Source of the DNA: Brachionus manjavacas
Lineage: Eukaryota > Rotifera > Eurotatoria > Ploima > Brachionidae
Direction: 5' to 3'
DNA: 64,000 nucleotides
Assembly: GCA_019054805.1 (NCBI GenBank)
Contig: JAHQIY010000006.1
Span: 1,860,001-1,924,000 of the forward strand
Both the position numbers and the translations under genes were made by a program. The first letter of the stretch is position 1; every line of letters begins with the position of its first letter. This document shows, one piece after another, positions 1-10,969 of the stretch. A model generated the notes under the pieces. It was not told the DNA's origin. It saw only the letters and a program-made list of their open reading frames with translations, and ran no database searches.

Positions 1-339
1 GGGGTTGTTGGTGTTTGGTTGTTGTTGTGGTTGGTTTAGGTTTGGGCACGTGTTGTTCACAACAGAGACGTTTTGTGATGTAACATTCCCAGAATTAGCA
101 AGTCTTATTTGTCTTTTGTAGTGAAGTACAGTTGTCCACATGATGATTAATGAGACGGTTGCAACAGCACCAAACGTGGTGATGAACACGTGTTCGTTCA
201 TTAGACACCAGCATCTCCTCAAACACGGTATGATTGTGTGGATAGTGTCCCTGATTGAATTCATCACGTTTCTGGATATGATGTAGTTGTTGTCGTGGGT
301 GTAGACTGTGTGGGGTTTGAACCAGTTCTGCATTCCTGA
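1..339 (-). CDS. Partial membrane protein of an LTR retroelement, runs off the left edge
   Basis: An open frame reads from 339 down to base 1 and leaves the window. It begins directly after an acceptor (AG at 341-340). Its base composition is far more GC-rich than the surroundings. The translation has a Cys cluster (CLRRCWC), then one strong hydrophobic segment (FITTFGAVATVSLIIMW), a basic stop (HYKR) and a Gln/Asn/Pro-rich tail. This is the layout of a single-pass membrane protein with a cytoplasmic tail. An LTR, a primer-binding site and a splice donor lie just upstream on the same strand, so it is probably a retroelement product made from spliced RNA, perhaps envelope-like. No gag or pol lies between leader and this exon, so the copy may be internally deleted. 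No family was recognised; the function is inference. Confidence 0.5.
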
Positions 340-527
340 CTGTAGGATTAAATAGGATTTCTCAAAAATTATATTAACGTTAGAATTTGGTGTGACTTTA
401 TTGAAATGCTAGCGTGGAGAAGCTCTTTAAATGAACAAAAATTTCCGTCCTTCAACGTCTTGTATGTATAATGGAATAAAGAAATGCATATATAACTAAC
501 TCAATGAATATATAAATAAACACGTTT

Positions 528-762
528 ACCTTCCCCAGCAAACGGGAACCGGGTCAGCCCTTGACCTGTTCCAAATAATAAAAATACGTGAATTCACTCT
601 CTTAAAAACTAATATCCCAAAACCTAAACCTTGACCGAATCCTAAACCAGATTCCGGTCGTTCGCAATCGTTTCGAGAGAGATTTACTCCGTCGACACAA
701 TGCCCATGGTACCATTTGCCTCGCAAAACACCTAAGCTCGCGCCAGCTTAAGAAAGCCTTGC
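528..762 (-). other. Retroelement untranslated leader with splice donor
   Basis: Between the primer-binding site and the membrane-protein exon lies a GC-rich leader. It holds only short reading frames, one starting with an ATG near 712. It ends in GGGGAAG followed by gtaaac near 528, a good donor that pairs with the acceptor at 341-340. Splicing would remove about 190 bases. It carries a shorter upstream frame that could encode a basic peptide of about 38 residues; that is not supported further. Confidence 0.4.
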
Positions 763-780
763 ACTCACGTGTGGGCACCA
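763..780 (-). other. tRNA primer-binding site of the LTR element
   Basis: Read on the minus strand, TGGTGCCCACACGTGAGTG begins one base after the inferred LTR end (...TTACA). A TGG start is what a site complementary to a tRNA 3' CCA end needs. The matching tRNA was not identified. Confidence 0.5.
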
Positions 781-781
781 G

Positions 782-1145
782 TGTAACGGGGGAGGATTTG
801 CCCGTTAGGAGAATATATAAAATAAAAGAAAAGAAGAGAAGAGACGTTGGATTTAAGAAACCTTTATTCAAATAAAAGAACTCGTTTCAACTAAAGAAAA
901 ACTTATCTTTTATAGTACGTTCCTGACTATTTGGGGAGTTTGTTTTGTTCTCCTAGCAAACTCTCCATTGCATTCACAATCAGTTGATACAACAAATCAT
1001 TTACGAATATTATAGAATGTTCTAGCAGTATAAGGAGAGAAGGTTCTAAGAAAACTCCTCTCTGTATACTTTCACCTATCACATCTATGTTTCTGAAATC
1101 AGATCTTAATCTAAGTGATAAATTTAACATTGATTGTGAGCCACA
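782..1145 (-). repeat. Candidate 5' long terminal repeat, about 364 bp
   Basis: On the minus strand the block begins TGTGGCTC (1145) and ends CGTTACA (782), i.e. TG...CA, directly before a plausible primer-binding site. Inside are an AATAAAGG polyadenylation-like signal near 871 and a TATATA stretch near 815. Only one copy lies in the window, so the boundaries rest on the TG/CA ends and on the primer-binding site. Confidence 0.45.
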
Positions 1146-1310
1146 ACTATTATCCTTTTCTCATATCTTTTAAACAACTCTTTATTAGTAAAATTAAATT
1201 CTCAAAAAATAGAATCTGAAACTATGTTTTCTTTAAATTACTTGTAATAATTACCTTATTTTTTTTTCTTTTTTAATTTTTTATTTTTTTTCTTTTATTT
1301 TAATAAACAT

Positions 1311-1362
1311 AACCCTGAAGGGGCGAAAGCCCAAAGGTTTTAACAATAAAAAAAAAAAAAAA
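1311..1362 (+). other. Small nested hairpin followed by an A-run
   Basis: AACC (1311-1314) can pair with GGTT (1336-1339) around an inner GGGC-GAAA-GCCC hairpin with a GNRA tetraloop. An A-rich run follows at once. It resembles the 3' end of a retroposed RNA, but the source is unknown. Confidence 0.3.
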
Positions 1363-1982
1363 AAAATATATTTTATTAAGTGATCGTTTAAGTAATGTAA
1401 GAGATCGATTAATAATACCCCCCAAATAAATGGGGACTAATTACTAAGCCTTGAGGTACAAAAGCGAGGTAAGGGTTTTTTTTAACGTTTCAATTTTGTT
1501 TTAAAAGTAGAAGAGCTAAAAACCAAGGGCTTAACAAATTGAGCTAAATGACTTAGGAGTAAAAACTCCGAAAGCTTTCTTTCCTTCTTTCTTAACCAAC
1601 TATATTCTATTGTCTCCATTTTTATTTATTGATCCAAAAAGAAGACAACTGGCTGAAAATTTCAAAAAAAAAAACTGTAAGACAAAAAACAATATTTTTT
1701 CGCAAAAAAATAAATATAAAAAACAAGGTAGAAAAAAATTGTAAAAAAGTGACAGATTAAAATATGTAAATTTAAAAAAAAAATTAGTATGTATTTTTTA
1801 GGGCTCAAAAAATAAAATATTATATATTATATTAAATATTTCAGACCTGGTTATTCATGCGATATCTAATTTATTTTTTTTTTAAATAAAACTTAATTAA
1901 GTAGTAAAATATATGTTTTCGATTATATTTGTTGGGTTTTCTAAATTAATTGAAAAATAAATGATATAATTAGGAAAAAACA

Positions 1983-3089
1983 TTAATAATTTGTATTTCT
2001 GCGAAAAGAGTATATTTTTTTGAGCCAGTATTCCATAAAAATAGTATCTTTATTAAAGTTCATGTTTTTGATGTAATTTCCAGGATTCTGTAGCATTTCA
2101 TGAGTCAAAAGATTCAAATTGGGCAAAATTAGAGCTGTTGTCTGATTGTAGATTGGATTTAAAGTAGAATTTTCAACTATGGGAATGCCTCCCATCAATG
2201 TTGTTTCATAAAATCTATGAGTATCAATGCCAGAACCTCTTGGACACAAGACAAATTTTGAATCGTTTAAATTTTTAAAAAATTCTTCAAAATGTATTCG
2301 AGTTTTTAAAATTTTGACCCCACTCAAATTTTGAAAACGAGTCAAAAACTTTTCTCTTGCTTTTACATTCGTCTTTACATTGTAATGAATGTATAAAAGT
2401 GTTTTTCTCTCATTCCATGGTTTAGAATTTTCTTTTCTTAGTCTCTGCAGCATTTTGAAGTAGTCAATATTATGATGAATGTTTATGAATCCAACTGGAA
2501 TCGGAATTAACTTTGAATGATAAAATTCTGGGTTTTGAGCAAACCAAGCGACTATTTTGTCTTTTTCTAAATATTTTCGATATTTTTCGGTAACCGGGTT
2601 TGCACCATTGTGAGTTATTATAATGATTTTGAAAACAAATTTTGAAAAATAAACATTGAAAAATTTTTGCAAATAATCTATTTTTATGAATATTATTGGC
2701 ATTTGTTTTTTAAAAATATGCTCCGGTAAAGAGCTATCAATGTTATCCAAAGCAGCGTCTGAAAAAAGTCTAAATGTGTCACCAGTTACAAATGGTAAGC
2801 TTTCTGTTCTTTTTGATGTGTCTCCAAAATATTCTACTTTATCAATTTTTTTGTTTTCTTTAGATGTTGTTATAGAGTAAATTGTCGTCAAATTTAGGTA
2901 CGTTTTTTGATTCTCATTTGTTACTTTTTCAAATTTCGATCTTATTTCGGTCACCTCATTTTCAAATAAATTTTTGGAAGTTATTGATTTCAAATTAAGA
3001 TTTTTGTTCGAAAAACAAGCCAAAAAATTAATTGATGTGACAACGAAAGCAATTAAAGCCAATAAAAGAAAATATTTTGCGAATATCAT
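1983..3089 (-). CDS. Exostosin-like (GT47-type) glycosyltransferase, single exon
   Basis: This is a 368-residue open frame without introns. The N-terminus has a short hydrophobic signal anchor (residues 4-25, YFLLLALIAFVVTSINFLA), the type II layout of Golgi glycosyltransferases. The C-terminal half carries the signature FVLCPRGSGIDTHRFYE, then GGIPIV, which matches the nucleotide-sugar-binding part of exostosin/RXYLT1-like enzymes (PRG...R..E...G.IP.V). The acceptor and donor sugars cannot be told. A degenerate partial copy lies at 17.65-18.3 kb on the plus strand, including the 3' flank, so the gene belongs to a locally dispersed family. The lack of introns contrasts with most other genes here. 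The ATG at 3089 was chosen because it starts the anchor and no upstream frame continues. Confidence 0.75.
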   Translation of the reverse strand: MIFAKYFLLLALIAFVVTSINFLACFSNKNLNLKSITSKNLFENEVTEIRSKFEKVTNENQKTYLNLTTIYSITTSKENKKIDKVEYFGDTSKRTESLPFVTGDTFRLFSDAALDNIDSSLPEHIFKKQMPIIFIKIDYLQKFFNVYFSKFVFKIIIITHNGANPVTEKYRKYLEKDKIVAWFAQNPEFYHSKLIPIPVGFINIHHNIDYFKMLQRLRKENSKPWNERKTLLYIHYNVKTNVKAREKFLTRFQNLSGVKILKTRIHFEEFFKNLNDSKFVLCPRGSGIDTHRFYETTLMGGIPIVENSTLNPIYNQTTALILPNLNLLTHEMLQNPGNYIKNMNFNKDTIFMEYWLKKIYSFRRNTNY

Positions 3090-3825
3090 TTTTATTATTT
3101 TATATGATTATATCTATCAGAAAAAAAGTTTAAATTAAATTTTTGATAGAATTTCACTCACCGAGATAAAAAGTTATTCATCCGAAAATTTAAATACCCC
3201 CCCTGACTCCTTGATCTAAGTTCCTTTACTTCATTTCCTTTATAATGATTGTTTAAAATCAAGAAGAATAGCAAAAAAATGGAAATAAGAAATTTTTAAT
3301 CCTTTATTCAAATAAAAAGGAGATAGTTTAGAAAAAGATAATTAAAGGGCTATCTCAATTACCTCAATTAATTAAAAGATACCTTGTTAGTTTGATTTAA
3401 AATTAGCTGAATCAAAAAATATTATTTTAAATGGTAAACATGGTTTCAGACCTGGTTATTCATGGCCATATTACTTTTCAAATATTTAAGAGAATTAAAT
3501 TAAAGAATTAAACTCAAAGAAAAAACTTAACCAATTGAATCATTAGAAGATGATGTAGGCTAAATCACATCAGTTTTTGATCGCGAGTATCAGCGGTTAA
3601 CAACCGACAAAGTTGATAAAATATTTGATGATTTTAAACCTAAAAATGGAACTCATACAGAAAAAATGAAGCTCCAAGATCAGGTGAAAAATAGATATAA
3701 AAATAATTTTGGATTAAGAATTTTACCTTCCAGTTCAAAAATTAAAACAGCTGACAATACAGTCAGCAAGGTAGTCGGCAAAACAGAAAAATTAAACTGG
3801 ACATTCAGGGTCATGTATGCTTTAT

Positions 3826-4181
3826 GAGGTTGTGAAGTTCATTTCAATTCGATCGTTTCAATTCAGAAAAACTTGAATAACTTTTTTACTAAAAGAGATA
3901 ATTTAGTTCTGCAAAATGCTCAATGGTTAGGCAACTTTGCTTAATCCAAAAATATACGTCTGCAAAAACCTTGCAATGTAATTGCACACTTGATTGTAAT
4001 ACTTTTTAATGGGGTGCAAAATGCAGAAAATTGCAGAGTATTTTGCAGACTTATTTTACTTCATTAAGCAAATTTGCTTATAATTAAGCATTTTACAGAA
4101 CTGAATTATCTCTTTTAGTAAAAAAGTTATTCAAGTTTTTCTGAATTGAAATGATCGAATTGAAACGAACTTCACAACCCC
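3826..4181. mobile_element. MULE-type MITE with 9-bp target duplication, nested in the gypsy copy
   Basis: The element has terminal inverted repeats of about 100 bp, starting GAGGTTGTGAAGTTC at the left and ending GAACTTCACAACCCC at the right. It is flanked on both sides by ATGCTTTAT (3817-3825 and 4182-4190). A 9-bp duplication is the mark of the Mutator superfamily. It has no coding capacity. Joining the flanks restores the frame context of the gypsy fragment, so it is a later insertion. Confidence 0.8.
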
Positions 4182-4449
4182 ATGCTTTATGGAGTTTTTA
4201 GTAATTGACCACGAGGATAACGATGGACTCTAAGGTTTTGATTGGTTTATGCAGACAGTTGCTAGTCTTAATCCTAGTCAAAAATTGATAAAATTTCAGA
4301 GTGATATATTCTTAATGAACTCTGATGAGGACAAAAAGGAAACACTACTCAAAAAACTGATCTAAGCCATTTTAGACAAGCTATTGATGCTATAAAAGAA
4401 AGATTCGCAGCAGAAGTAAGAGATCTTAAAAAAACTAACGTCGACAAGC

Positions 4450-5000
4450 ATTTTTTTAGGCTCATAGAACACACACCGGTCTACATCAGACCATACAAAA
4501 AGTCTGTTATAGAAAGAGATTGCTCGACAACGATAAAGTCGAGTCAAGCTCACCATGCTCAGCACCAGTTGTGTTAATGCCCAGAAAAGATGGCTCAAAA
4601 ATATTTTGTGTCGATTACAGGATTAAAAAATGCCTCAACTCAATTCACAGAATGATATTTAGGCTATTTGGTAATAAAATGTTTGTAGAAGTTTACCTTG
4701 ACGATATCATTATTCACTCGAAATCAATAAAAGAGCACTTAAAGAATCTGATAGAAGATGGAGAAATTCTTAAAAAAGCAGAACTAAAAATTAAACCGAA
4801 CAAATGCACTTGGTTGGCGAAAAAAAATAAAGTTCTTGGTCATTTAGTGTCAGGATCAACAATAGAGATGGATTCGGCAAAACTTGAGACAATCAATAAA
4901 AGAAAACTTCCTAAAAATGTCAAGCAAGTTCAATGTTTTCTAGGTTTATGTGGTTATTAAAGAATCTTTGTGAAAGATTTTGCTTAAATAGAAAAGCCAT
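4450..5000 (+). pseudogene. Ty3/gypsy reverse transcriptase with an internal deletion
   Basis: The frame opens with HTPVYIRPYK, then SAPVVLMPRKDGSKIFCVDYR, the classic gypsy entry to the RT palm. It then jumps straight to a piece holding VYLDDIIIHS, the YxDD catalytic box, followed by GHLVSG and QCFLGLCGYYRIFVKDFA. The usual segment between these blocks, which holds the first catalytic aspartate and the PFGL region, is missing. A frameshift and stops also occur (near 4520 and 4960). The copy is dead. Confidence 0.8.
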
Positions 5001-5576
5001 TTTACGATTTGGTAAAAAAAGACGTTAAGAAAACATTGTGAGTAAAACCCAGACGATTGATCGAAATGGTTACCATTCGAATTGCTAGCATATCGTACAA
5101 GAATACACTCAGCAACAAGGTTCTCTTCATTTGAACCTCTTCATTTGTTTTTGTAGAAAGTGACAGAAAATTTAGAAGAGTGGACTTGCTATTCAAACCA
5201 ATACTAACCATAGATGGAAATCGTATACGAATGTAGTCAACATAAAATTATAAAAGATGCATACGTGAACCTGTTTGGTTCAAGAAGCTCATTCAAAAGC
5301 ACTCATAAGGTGGAAATGGGTAAGAAAGAATGTGAAAATATGGTAAGCTAAATGGCTTGTGAAGGTTCTAAAATGTCGTGGGAGAATGGTGAATATATAT
5401 TTGATGGTACGCCTAAAAAAATATTCAAGTGGCTGAGACCTGTAATCGAAAATAATTATGAGAAATGGATTTGTGTGTACTGCTAAGAGAGTAAGCTTAA
5501 AAAGCAAATCAAACTTAATATTTGAAACCTGTGATATCAAACAATTGTTTTATCATTCATTAACCCGCCTTACAAA

Positions 5577-6100
5577 TTGATTCCTTTATTTAAAATTAGA
5601 TTTTCTTTCTTTAAATATCCTTTTGATCTGGCTAAGGTTGATTTTTAAGTCATTTCACAAATTGATAAATTTCCTTAGAAAAAATTAATTATTCAAAATA
5701 TTTTGAATATTTATAAAAATACAATACAACAAATAAAATATTTGTAAAATTTAATTTTCAATAAATTTTTAATATTTAAAAAATAAAACAAAAAAATATT
5801 TTTAAAATTTAATTTTCATTAAATTTGTAATATTTTAAAAAAATTTACTAGCTAAAATAAACTATCAAAAAAAATTGTTTCTATTTCATAAAAGACGTAA
5901 ACAATTATTTTTTTTATTTTTAGAATGCTCAATAAAAATTTTTACTAATGTTAGCTGGTTTCATTTAATCAAATTATTCAAATTAAAACATAATTACATG
6001 AACCAAATTTTTTCCTTGTTCCGCAAATTTTTTTGAAATTCCAAAAAAAATTCATTATTAATATCCGCATTTTTAAAAAATTTATTTTTGAATATATATG
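5577..6100 (+). repeat. Left copy of a direct repeat flanking the SLC35D-like gene
   Basis: It starts near ATTGATTCCTTTATTTAAAA and includes TTAGAATGCTCAATAAAAAT and TTTTTTCCTTGTTCCGCAAA. A second, diverged copy in the same orientation lies at 8482-8940. Neither codes for protein and neither has clear TG...CA ends. Confidence 0.7.
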
Positions 6101-6847
6101 AACATAATTATTTAAGGAAATCAAACTCGGAGTTCCAAAGAAATCTTCTAGTAAATTTTATTTACAAGACAAACTCTATGGAAATTATCAAAATTATTTT
6201 TAAAAAAAATTTTTAAATTTGTTTATTAATTTTTTCAAAATTCTTCAAATATTTTTTATTTATCATTTACCACGATTTGTTTTTTGAAAAAAAAGAATAA
6301 CTATTTATATTAAAGAATTTTATGCATAAAAAATTTAGAAATTTAGACGATAAATCTGGTAAGACGTCTCCGCAAGCATGCTTGCCGTAGTTTATTTTTA
6401 TTATTATTTTTATTTATTGGCAAATATTTATTTATATTTTTATTTTAAACTGGACTGTTAAATGAAATTTGTTTGTTTCACCTTTTAAAACTTAGAGAAA
6501 AATCTGTGGTACAAGATTCATATTTTTATAAAAATTAAAATGTTGTGTTAGAATTTAGGTATGAAAAGTCATAATGCCGCTTTTTAGGTTTGCACTCCGA
6601 ACGTCAATACATTACCAATACTCCAATAAAATAAAACTGACTCTGTTTTAGAAATTTTAAAGAATTGTTTTTGATTATTTTCTGTTGTTTTCAAAAACCG
6701 ATGGAAATGAATGAATTAATTTGTAAATTTGACTATAAAATTGTGTCTTGGTTCTCATTTTTTGATAAATGAATAATTTAAGACAGAGAGAAAAAATTCA
6801 AATTCTAATGATATTTATTCAATTTATTAAATAGATTTATAATTTCT
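6101..6847. other. Non-coding AT-rich spacer
   Basis: No coding frame was recognised on either strand. The only structured item is a perfect 14-bp palindrome GCAAGCATGCTTGC at 6372-6385. The right end probably holds the 3' untranslated region of the minus-strand transporter. Confidence 0.5.
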
Positions 6848-8453
6848 TTAGCCACTACTAATTTTAAATTCTTTGGAATCTGAAATTTCTTGTAACTTTT
6901 CTTTCGACTTTTTGGCCATAAATGTATAATATGAAAAAACAATACTCGCTATCGAACTAGTTCATAAATAAAAAATTAATTATTCATAATAATAAAATTT
7001 ATTCAAATATTACCTTATTGTAAGTCCAACAAAATTTAGATTTGAAAATTTGTAATCGCCTCCAATAAACATTCCGAAATATGTAACCAAAATGTTCTTG
7101 AAAAAAATTTTAAAAATTGTAAGGCTTTTTATCTTGCATAGTATCATAATTAGAAATATAAAGTGTATTTAAATATAACAAAAAATTGTTTATAATTCTG
7201 AAGAAAAGGCAAGCTTCCAAATTCTTACTTTAAGGCATCCAATAACTGAAGTGGTTAGCGGAGAATTGAATTTTGTGCAAAGCATCCACGAATAATTGAG
7301 AAAAAATCCCATTAAACATGACAAGAGGAAAAAAAACAAAAAAGATGAATTGAGCCATTGAGTATAATTAATTATTTTCTGATATTCATTTGTGATCAAA
7401 GATAGGAGCAGCATTGGCAAAAAAGTTAGCAACGAATTGTAATACATCAAATCATACTCATTCAATTTCTAAAACAATAATATAAAGAGTAATTTTAGTT
7501 ATTTATATAAAATTTTCTTTGGAAAAAATACCATATTATCAAATTTTTTTTTGGTAAGTATACCATTACCAGCAGTGAAAAGGTTATTAATCATTGTATA
7601 TGAATAACCGAGTAGATTGAATGCAAAGTCATTTCTAAAGGAAAATCATTTTAGAATAAGAGTTTTTTTTTCAAAATAGACTCACAAAGCTGCAACTACT
7701 GTGCCAAATACCATCATGTAAACTGACAATTGAATTGAGAAGGGCTTTTTCAATCTTTGCAAAAAGTTTTAAATATTATCTTTTCACAAAGCAATGACAT
7801 GCTTACTTGAGTAGAAATATTTCGCCATACATGGTCATCAAGATCGAAAAACGCCTGAGTACTGTAAACATTGGCAAACTTTTAAAGTAAAATTTGAGAT
7901 TAAAAATTGAAAAAAAAATATTTTATTTTTACTTAATTAACTTTGTTCCTCCCAAACCGAAATAAATGTTTCCAAAATAAAAAGTTGAAAGAGGAATTAA
8001 ATTAAATGCTGTTTTAGTGTCGAATTTGTTCATTTTTATCAAACCAAATTGTTTGAAAAATTCCAGTAACACCAAACTGATTATTATCTTAGTTTAATTG
8101 ATTATATTTGACTTAATTTATTCGAAGAATAGAAAAAAAAATTACCTGTCCTAGTGCCAATGCTTGAAAAGAAGAAAAACTAAAAAAAATATAATTTATT
8201 TATTAATTTCTTCAATTAAGTTGTTAAATTTCATTCAATACTTGTATTTTGTTAAAACAATTTTGTTCGAAAACATTATCATCATTGAGGCTAGAGCGTA
8301 AAAAAGAGCTGAAGCAAATTTTTTATATCTATCGTTGTTGGAACTACCTAAATAACTTCCCTCAAATCTTTTAATTTCTGGCTTGAAAGATTCTTTTTCA
8401 TTTTGTTTTTTATCGTTTTTATCGTTACTTTTAATTTCATCAATTAAGTTCAT
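6848..8453 (-). CDS. Nucleotide-sugar transporter, SLC35D family, nine exons
   Basis: Exons on the minus strand: 8453-8242, 8179-8146, 8087-7942, 7878-7807, 7754-7686, 7634-7532, 7468-7229, 7096-7014 and 6956-6848. All joins use GT-AG, keep phase and add up to 1,068 bases, giving 355 residues, the usual length for the family. Introns are 42-132 bp. Diagnostic strings in order: FSNKIVLTKY (family N.ALLT.Y), LPMFTVLRRFSI, NDFAFNLLGY, LFTAGNGILTKKK, LMYYNSLLTF, LLSCLMGFFLNYS, NSPLTTSVIGCLKN and FIGGDYKFSNLNFVGL. These fit SLC35D carriers, multi-pass proteins that bring UDP-sugars such as UDP-glucuronate or UDP-N-acetylgalactosamine into the ER or Golgi. Substrate is not readable. The N-terminus is hydrophilic and lysine-rich, facing the cytosol. 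The gene sits between two direct repeats. Confidence 0.88.
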
Positions 8454-8481
8454 TTTAATTCATCTATTTATTTATAAATTA

Positions 8482-8940
8482 AATTGATTCCTTTATTTGA
8501 AATTAGATTTTCTTTATTTTAATATCTTCTTGATATGGCAAAAGTTGTTTTAAATAATTTTAGAAATTCATAAATTTCCTTATAGAAAGAAAAAATAATT
8601 ATATAAAGAATTTTTTATATTTAAAAAAATTCAACAAAGAACAAAATATTTGTAAAATTTAATTATCAATAAATTAAAATATTAGCTAAAAAAACTAAAA
8701 TAAACTATCAAAAATAATTGTTTCAGTTTCATAAAACACGCAATCAATTATTTTTAATTTTTAGAATGCTAATTAAAAATTTTTACACATGTTACCTAGC
8801 TTGATTTACTCAAATTAAATCATAATTACACGAATCAAATTTTTTCCTTGTTCTGTAAACTTTTTTGAAATCCCAATAAAAATTCATTATTAATATCCAA
8901 GAAAAAATTTCTAAAAATTTATTTTTAAAATTTTAATGAG
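8482..8940 (+). repeat. Right copy of the direct repeat flanking the SLC35D-like gene
   Basis: The same order of blocks as at 5577-6100: ATTGATTCCTTTATTTGAAA, then TTAGAATGCTAATTAAAAAT and TTTTTTCCTTGTTCTGTAAA. It starts about 28 bases upstream of the transporter ATG, so it may overlap the promoter. Confidence 0.7.
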
Positions 8941-9850
8941 CACTATTATTTTTTGAAGATGGTTTGTTTACCATTTAAAAGTATTTCCATGGAATTGGTC
9001 TTGTTTAATAAAATTTAGGATAGTTTCTTTAAAACTCGGAGTTTAACAATAACCGATAGTTTTTAAATCATAATTTTAGAATAATTCATTTGATTATTTT
9101 AAACTATTTTGAATTCGAATATTTTACTCAAAGAATAAATCAAACAAATTTGTTTTTTACTTTGAAAAATAATTTTCAATGCTAATTTTGAATTTATTTA
9201 AGCTAAATATTTCAAAGAATTTTTTATTTTTCTTTCATAAGTGAAAAATGACGCTTTTTTTCTATTTCAAATGAATTTGTTCTGATCATCAATCAAAAAA
9301 CAGTTTTTAATTAAACTAATTAATCTGAAAAAATTTTGGAAATGCTTAAAAAGGAGGCAACTTGAAGTTTATAATCATGATCACATGATCAAAACTTAAA
9401 AGGAATAGTATAAATGCTGGAGGAGACATGAGTCTTCAAGTAGTGACGCACCTAGACACCCCACTATAACAGTCTACGGCCATTTTTTTAAATTAGCTAT
9501 TTTTTGATAATTAATTTTTACTTGATTAAAATATTTTTTAATTATAAACAAAATTTTCAATTTCTTAATAAATAAAAAAAAAAACATTTTTTTCCCAATT
9601 GATCTTTTAATTAATTGAATTTTATAAAATATTTGTTTGAAAATTTTTAAGGACAAATTTAAAATCCACATTTAAAATAAAGCTTGAGTTTATTTTTAAA
9701 TTAGATCAGTATTCTATTGTTTCGATAAGTATTTGATTCACAATTTTAGATAAAATTTAAATATTAAAAGTAAAATTTATTAATTTGTAATGAAATGTAA
9801 TATTTATTTAAAAAAAAACAAACAGTTAAATTAAATAAAAGCGTTTTTCA
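8941..9850. other. Non-coding AT-rich spacer
   Basis: No gene recognised. At 9357-9400 there is a block GCAACTTGAAGTTTATAATC that recurs in both arms of the foldback at 29.9-30.35 kb, so a fragment of that repeat family may lie here. Confidence 0.4.
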
Positions 9851-10042
9851 AGGAGTCGTTTAGTTGAAATAAAAACTCCAAATTGCTTTCATTTTCGTCG
9901 TCATTATCATCTCCATAATTTTCAAAAATACCACAAAAGTGTCTTCACTTGTTGCTATGCTGTGGTTGATGCACCAGTCCTCGAATTTCCCTAAGCTTAT
10001 TCTTGTTGGACCAAATTTTTTTTCCACTATTGAGTTAAACAA
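9851..10042 (-). pseudogene. Short unassigned coding-like remnant, possibly transposase
   Basis: A minus-strand frame reads FGPTRISLGKFEDWC and then, after a shift, GIFENYGDDNDDENE. The composition looks coding, and it lies next to a MULE C-terminal fragment on the same strand. No family assignment is possible from the piece alone. Confidence 0.3.
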
Positions 10043-10218
10043 TTTGAAATTTGTGTTGTTTTTTAATGGTTACAAATTAATTATATAGCTAATTTTATTA
10101 TTAACGTAGCCATAAAATAAAAAAATATAAGGCAAAAATAGAATAAGTTGACAAATTAATTATTTCGTAGCCAAAAAAATAAAAAATTAGAAAAAAAAAA
10201 TATAAAAAAAAAAAAAAA

Positions 10219-10800
10219 TTAAACACATTCGTAATAGAAAGTAAAATATTTTTTTGTATTTTTATTGATTTTTGATGGACGGCCTCTATTTTTTGGAGCC
10301 TCTTTTGAGTTTAGTCTTGTAATAGTTATTGACTTAGTCGGTTGAATGAGCAATCTATTGTTAACATTGTTCTCTTGTTCTGATAGCTGTGAAATAGGTT
10401 CCATTTGATTATCATGATTCTGTTCATCGACCGTTGTAATTTGATGTTCAAGATTGATACTTTGTAAAGCTGGGTTCGTTGGTCCAGTAGATTTTCTAGT
10501 CACTGATGCCATATTTGCTTGCTTCGTCTTCCTCTCTTTGAATTGCGTTCTTTGTTTAAATCAATAGATGGAAATTGAAATAAGCCAAGATTGTAAGCCA
10601 TACCAATGACATGTTTACAAAAATAATGTTAAAGATTTTTATTTCAATCTGGATGTGAACTTTCAATGAGTTGCCATTGATCATTATTAAATGTTACATA
10701 ACTCAAATCATTTTGTTCTTTTCTGCAAAAAAGCCTTTGCAGATTGATTTTGTTGCATGATAAGTCACTTCTGACGATGAACACATTAATACACTTTTTG
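10219..10800 (-). pseudogene. MULE (ZSWIM-like) transposase C-terminal remnant
   Basis: On the minus strand, a broken frame reads SYVTFNNDQWQLIES, then YFCKHVIGMAYNLGLFQFP, the end of a SWIM zinc finger (CxC...CxH) as found in Mutator-like transposases and ZSWIM proteins. It continues with the basic KRGRRSK, a Ser/Gln-rich stretch, and a second basic GRPSK box before the stop at 10219. The first SWIM cysteines are damaged. This is the DNA-binding tail of a dead transposase. Confidence 0.6.
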
Positions 10801-10969
10801 ATTGAGCGTCAACAGTTTATTTATCAGTATTCAAACTAACCAAATATTTAACAATTAAAGAAAATATAACTTAAATTAGAATAAAACTCATCAATTTTCT
10901 CTAATTTACATCTGCTACAAAAGAAGAATTTGAGAAAAAAAAAATTTACATAATAAACTATTCAAAAAT

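Larger units (their letters stand above)
3540..5540 (+). mobile_element. Degenerate Ty3/gypsy-like retrotransposon fragment
   Basis: Successive broken frames give an aspartic-protease-like stretch (about 3710-4300, ending FLVIDHEDND...DWFMQ), then reverse transcriptase (4450-5000). Less certain cysteine-containing remnants follow to about 5540 (for example KKECENMV and MACEGSKM). Many stops are present and no LTRs were found. A 356-bp MITE interrupts the protease part at 3826-4181. The last 300 bases could be an envelope-like or other domain; I could not assign them. Confidence 0.7.

Noticed and set aside
4318..4345. Hammerhead-ribozyme-like CTGATGAG...GAAAC
   Set aside because: No stem II between the core motifs; the bases are part of the gypsy reading frame (NSDEDKKE).
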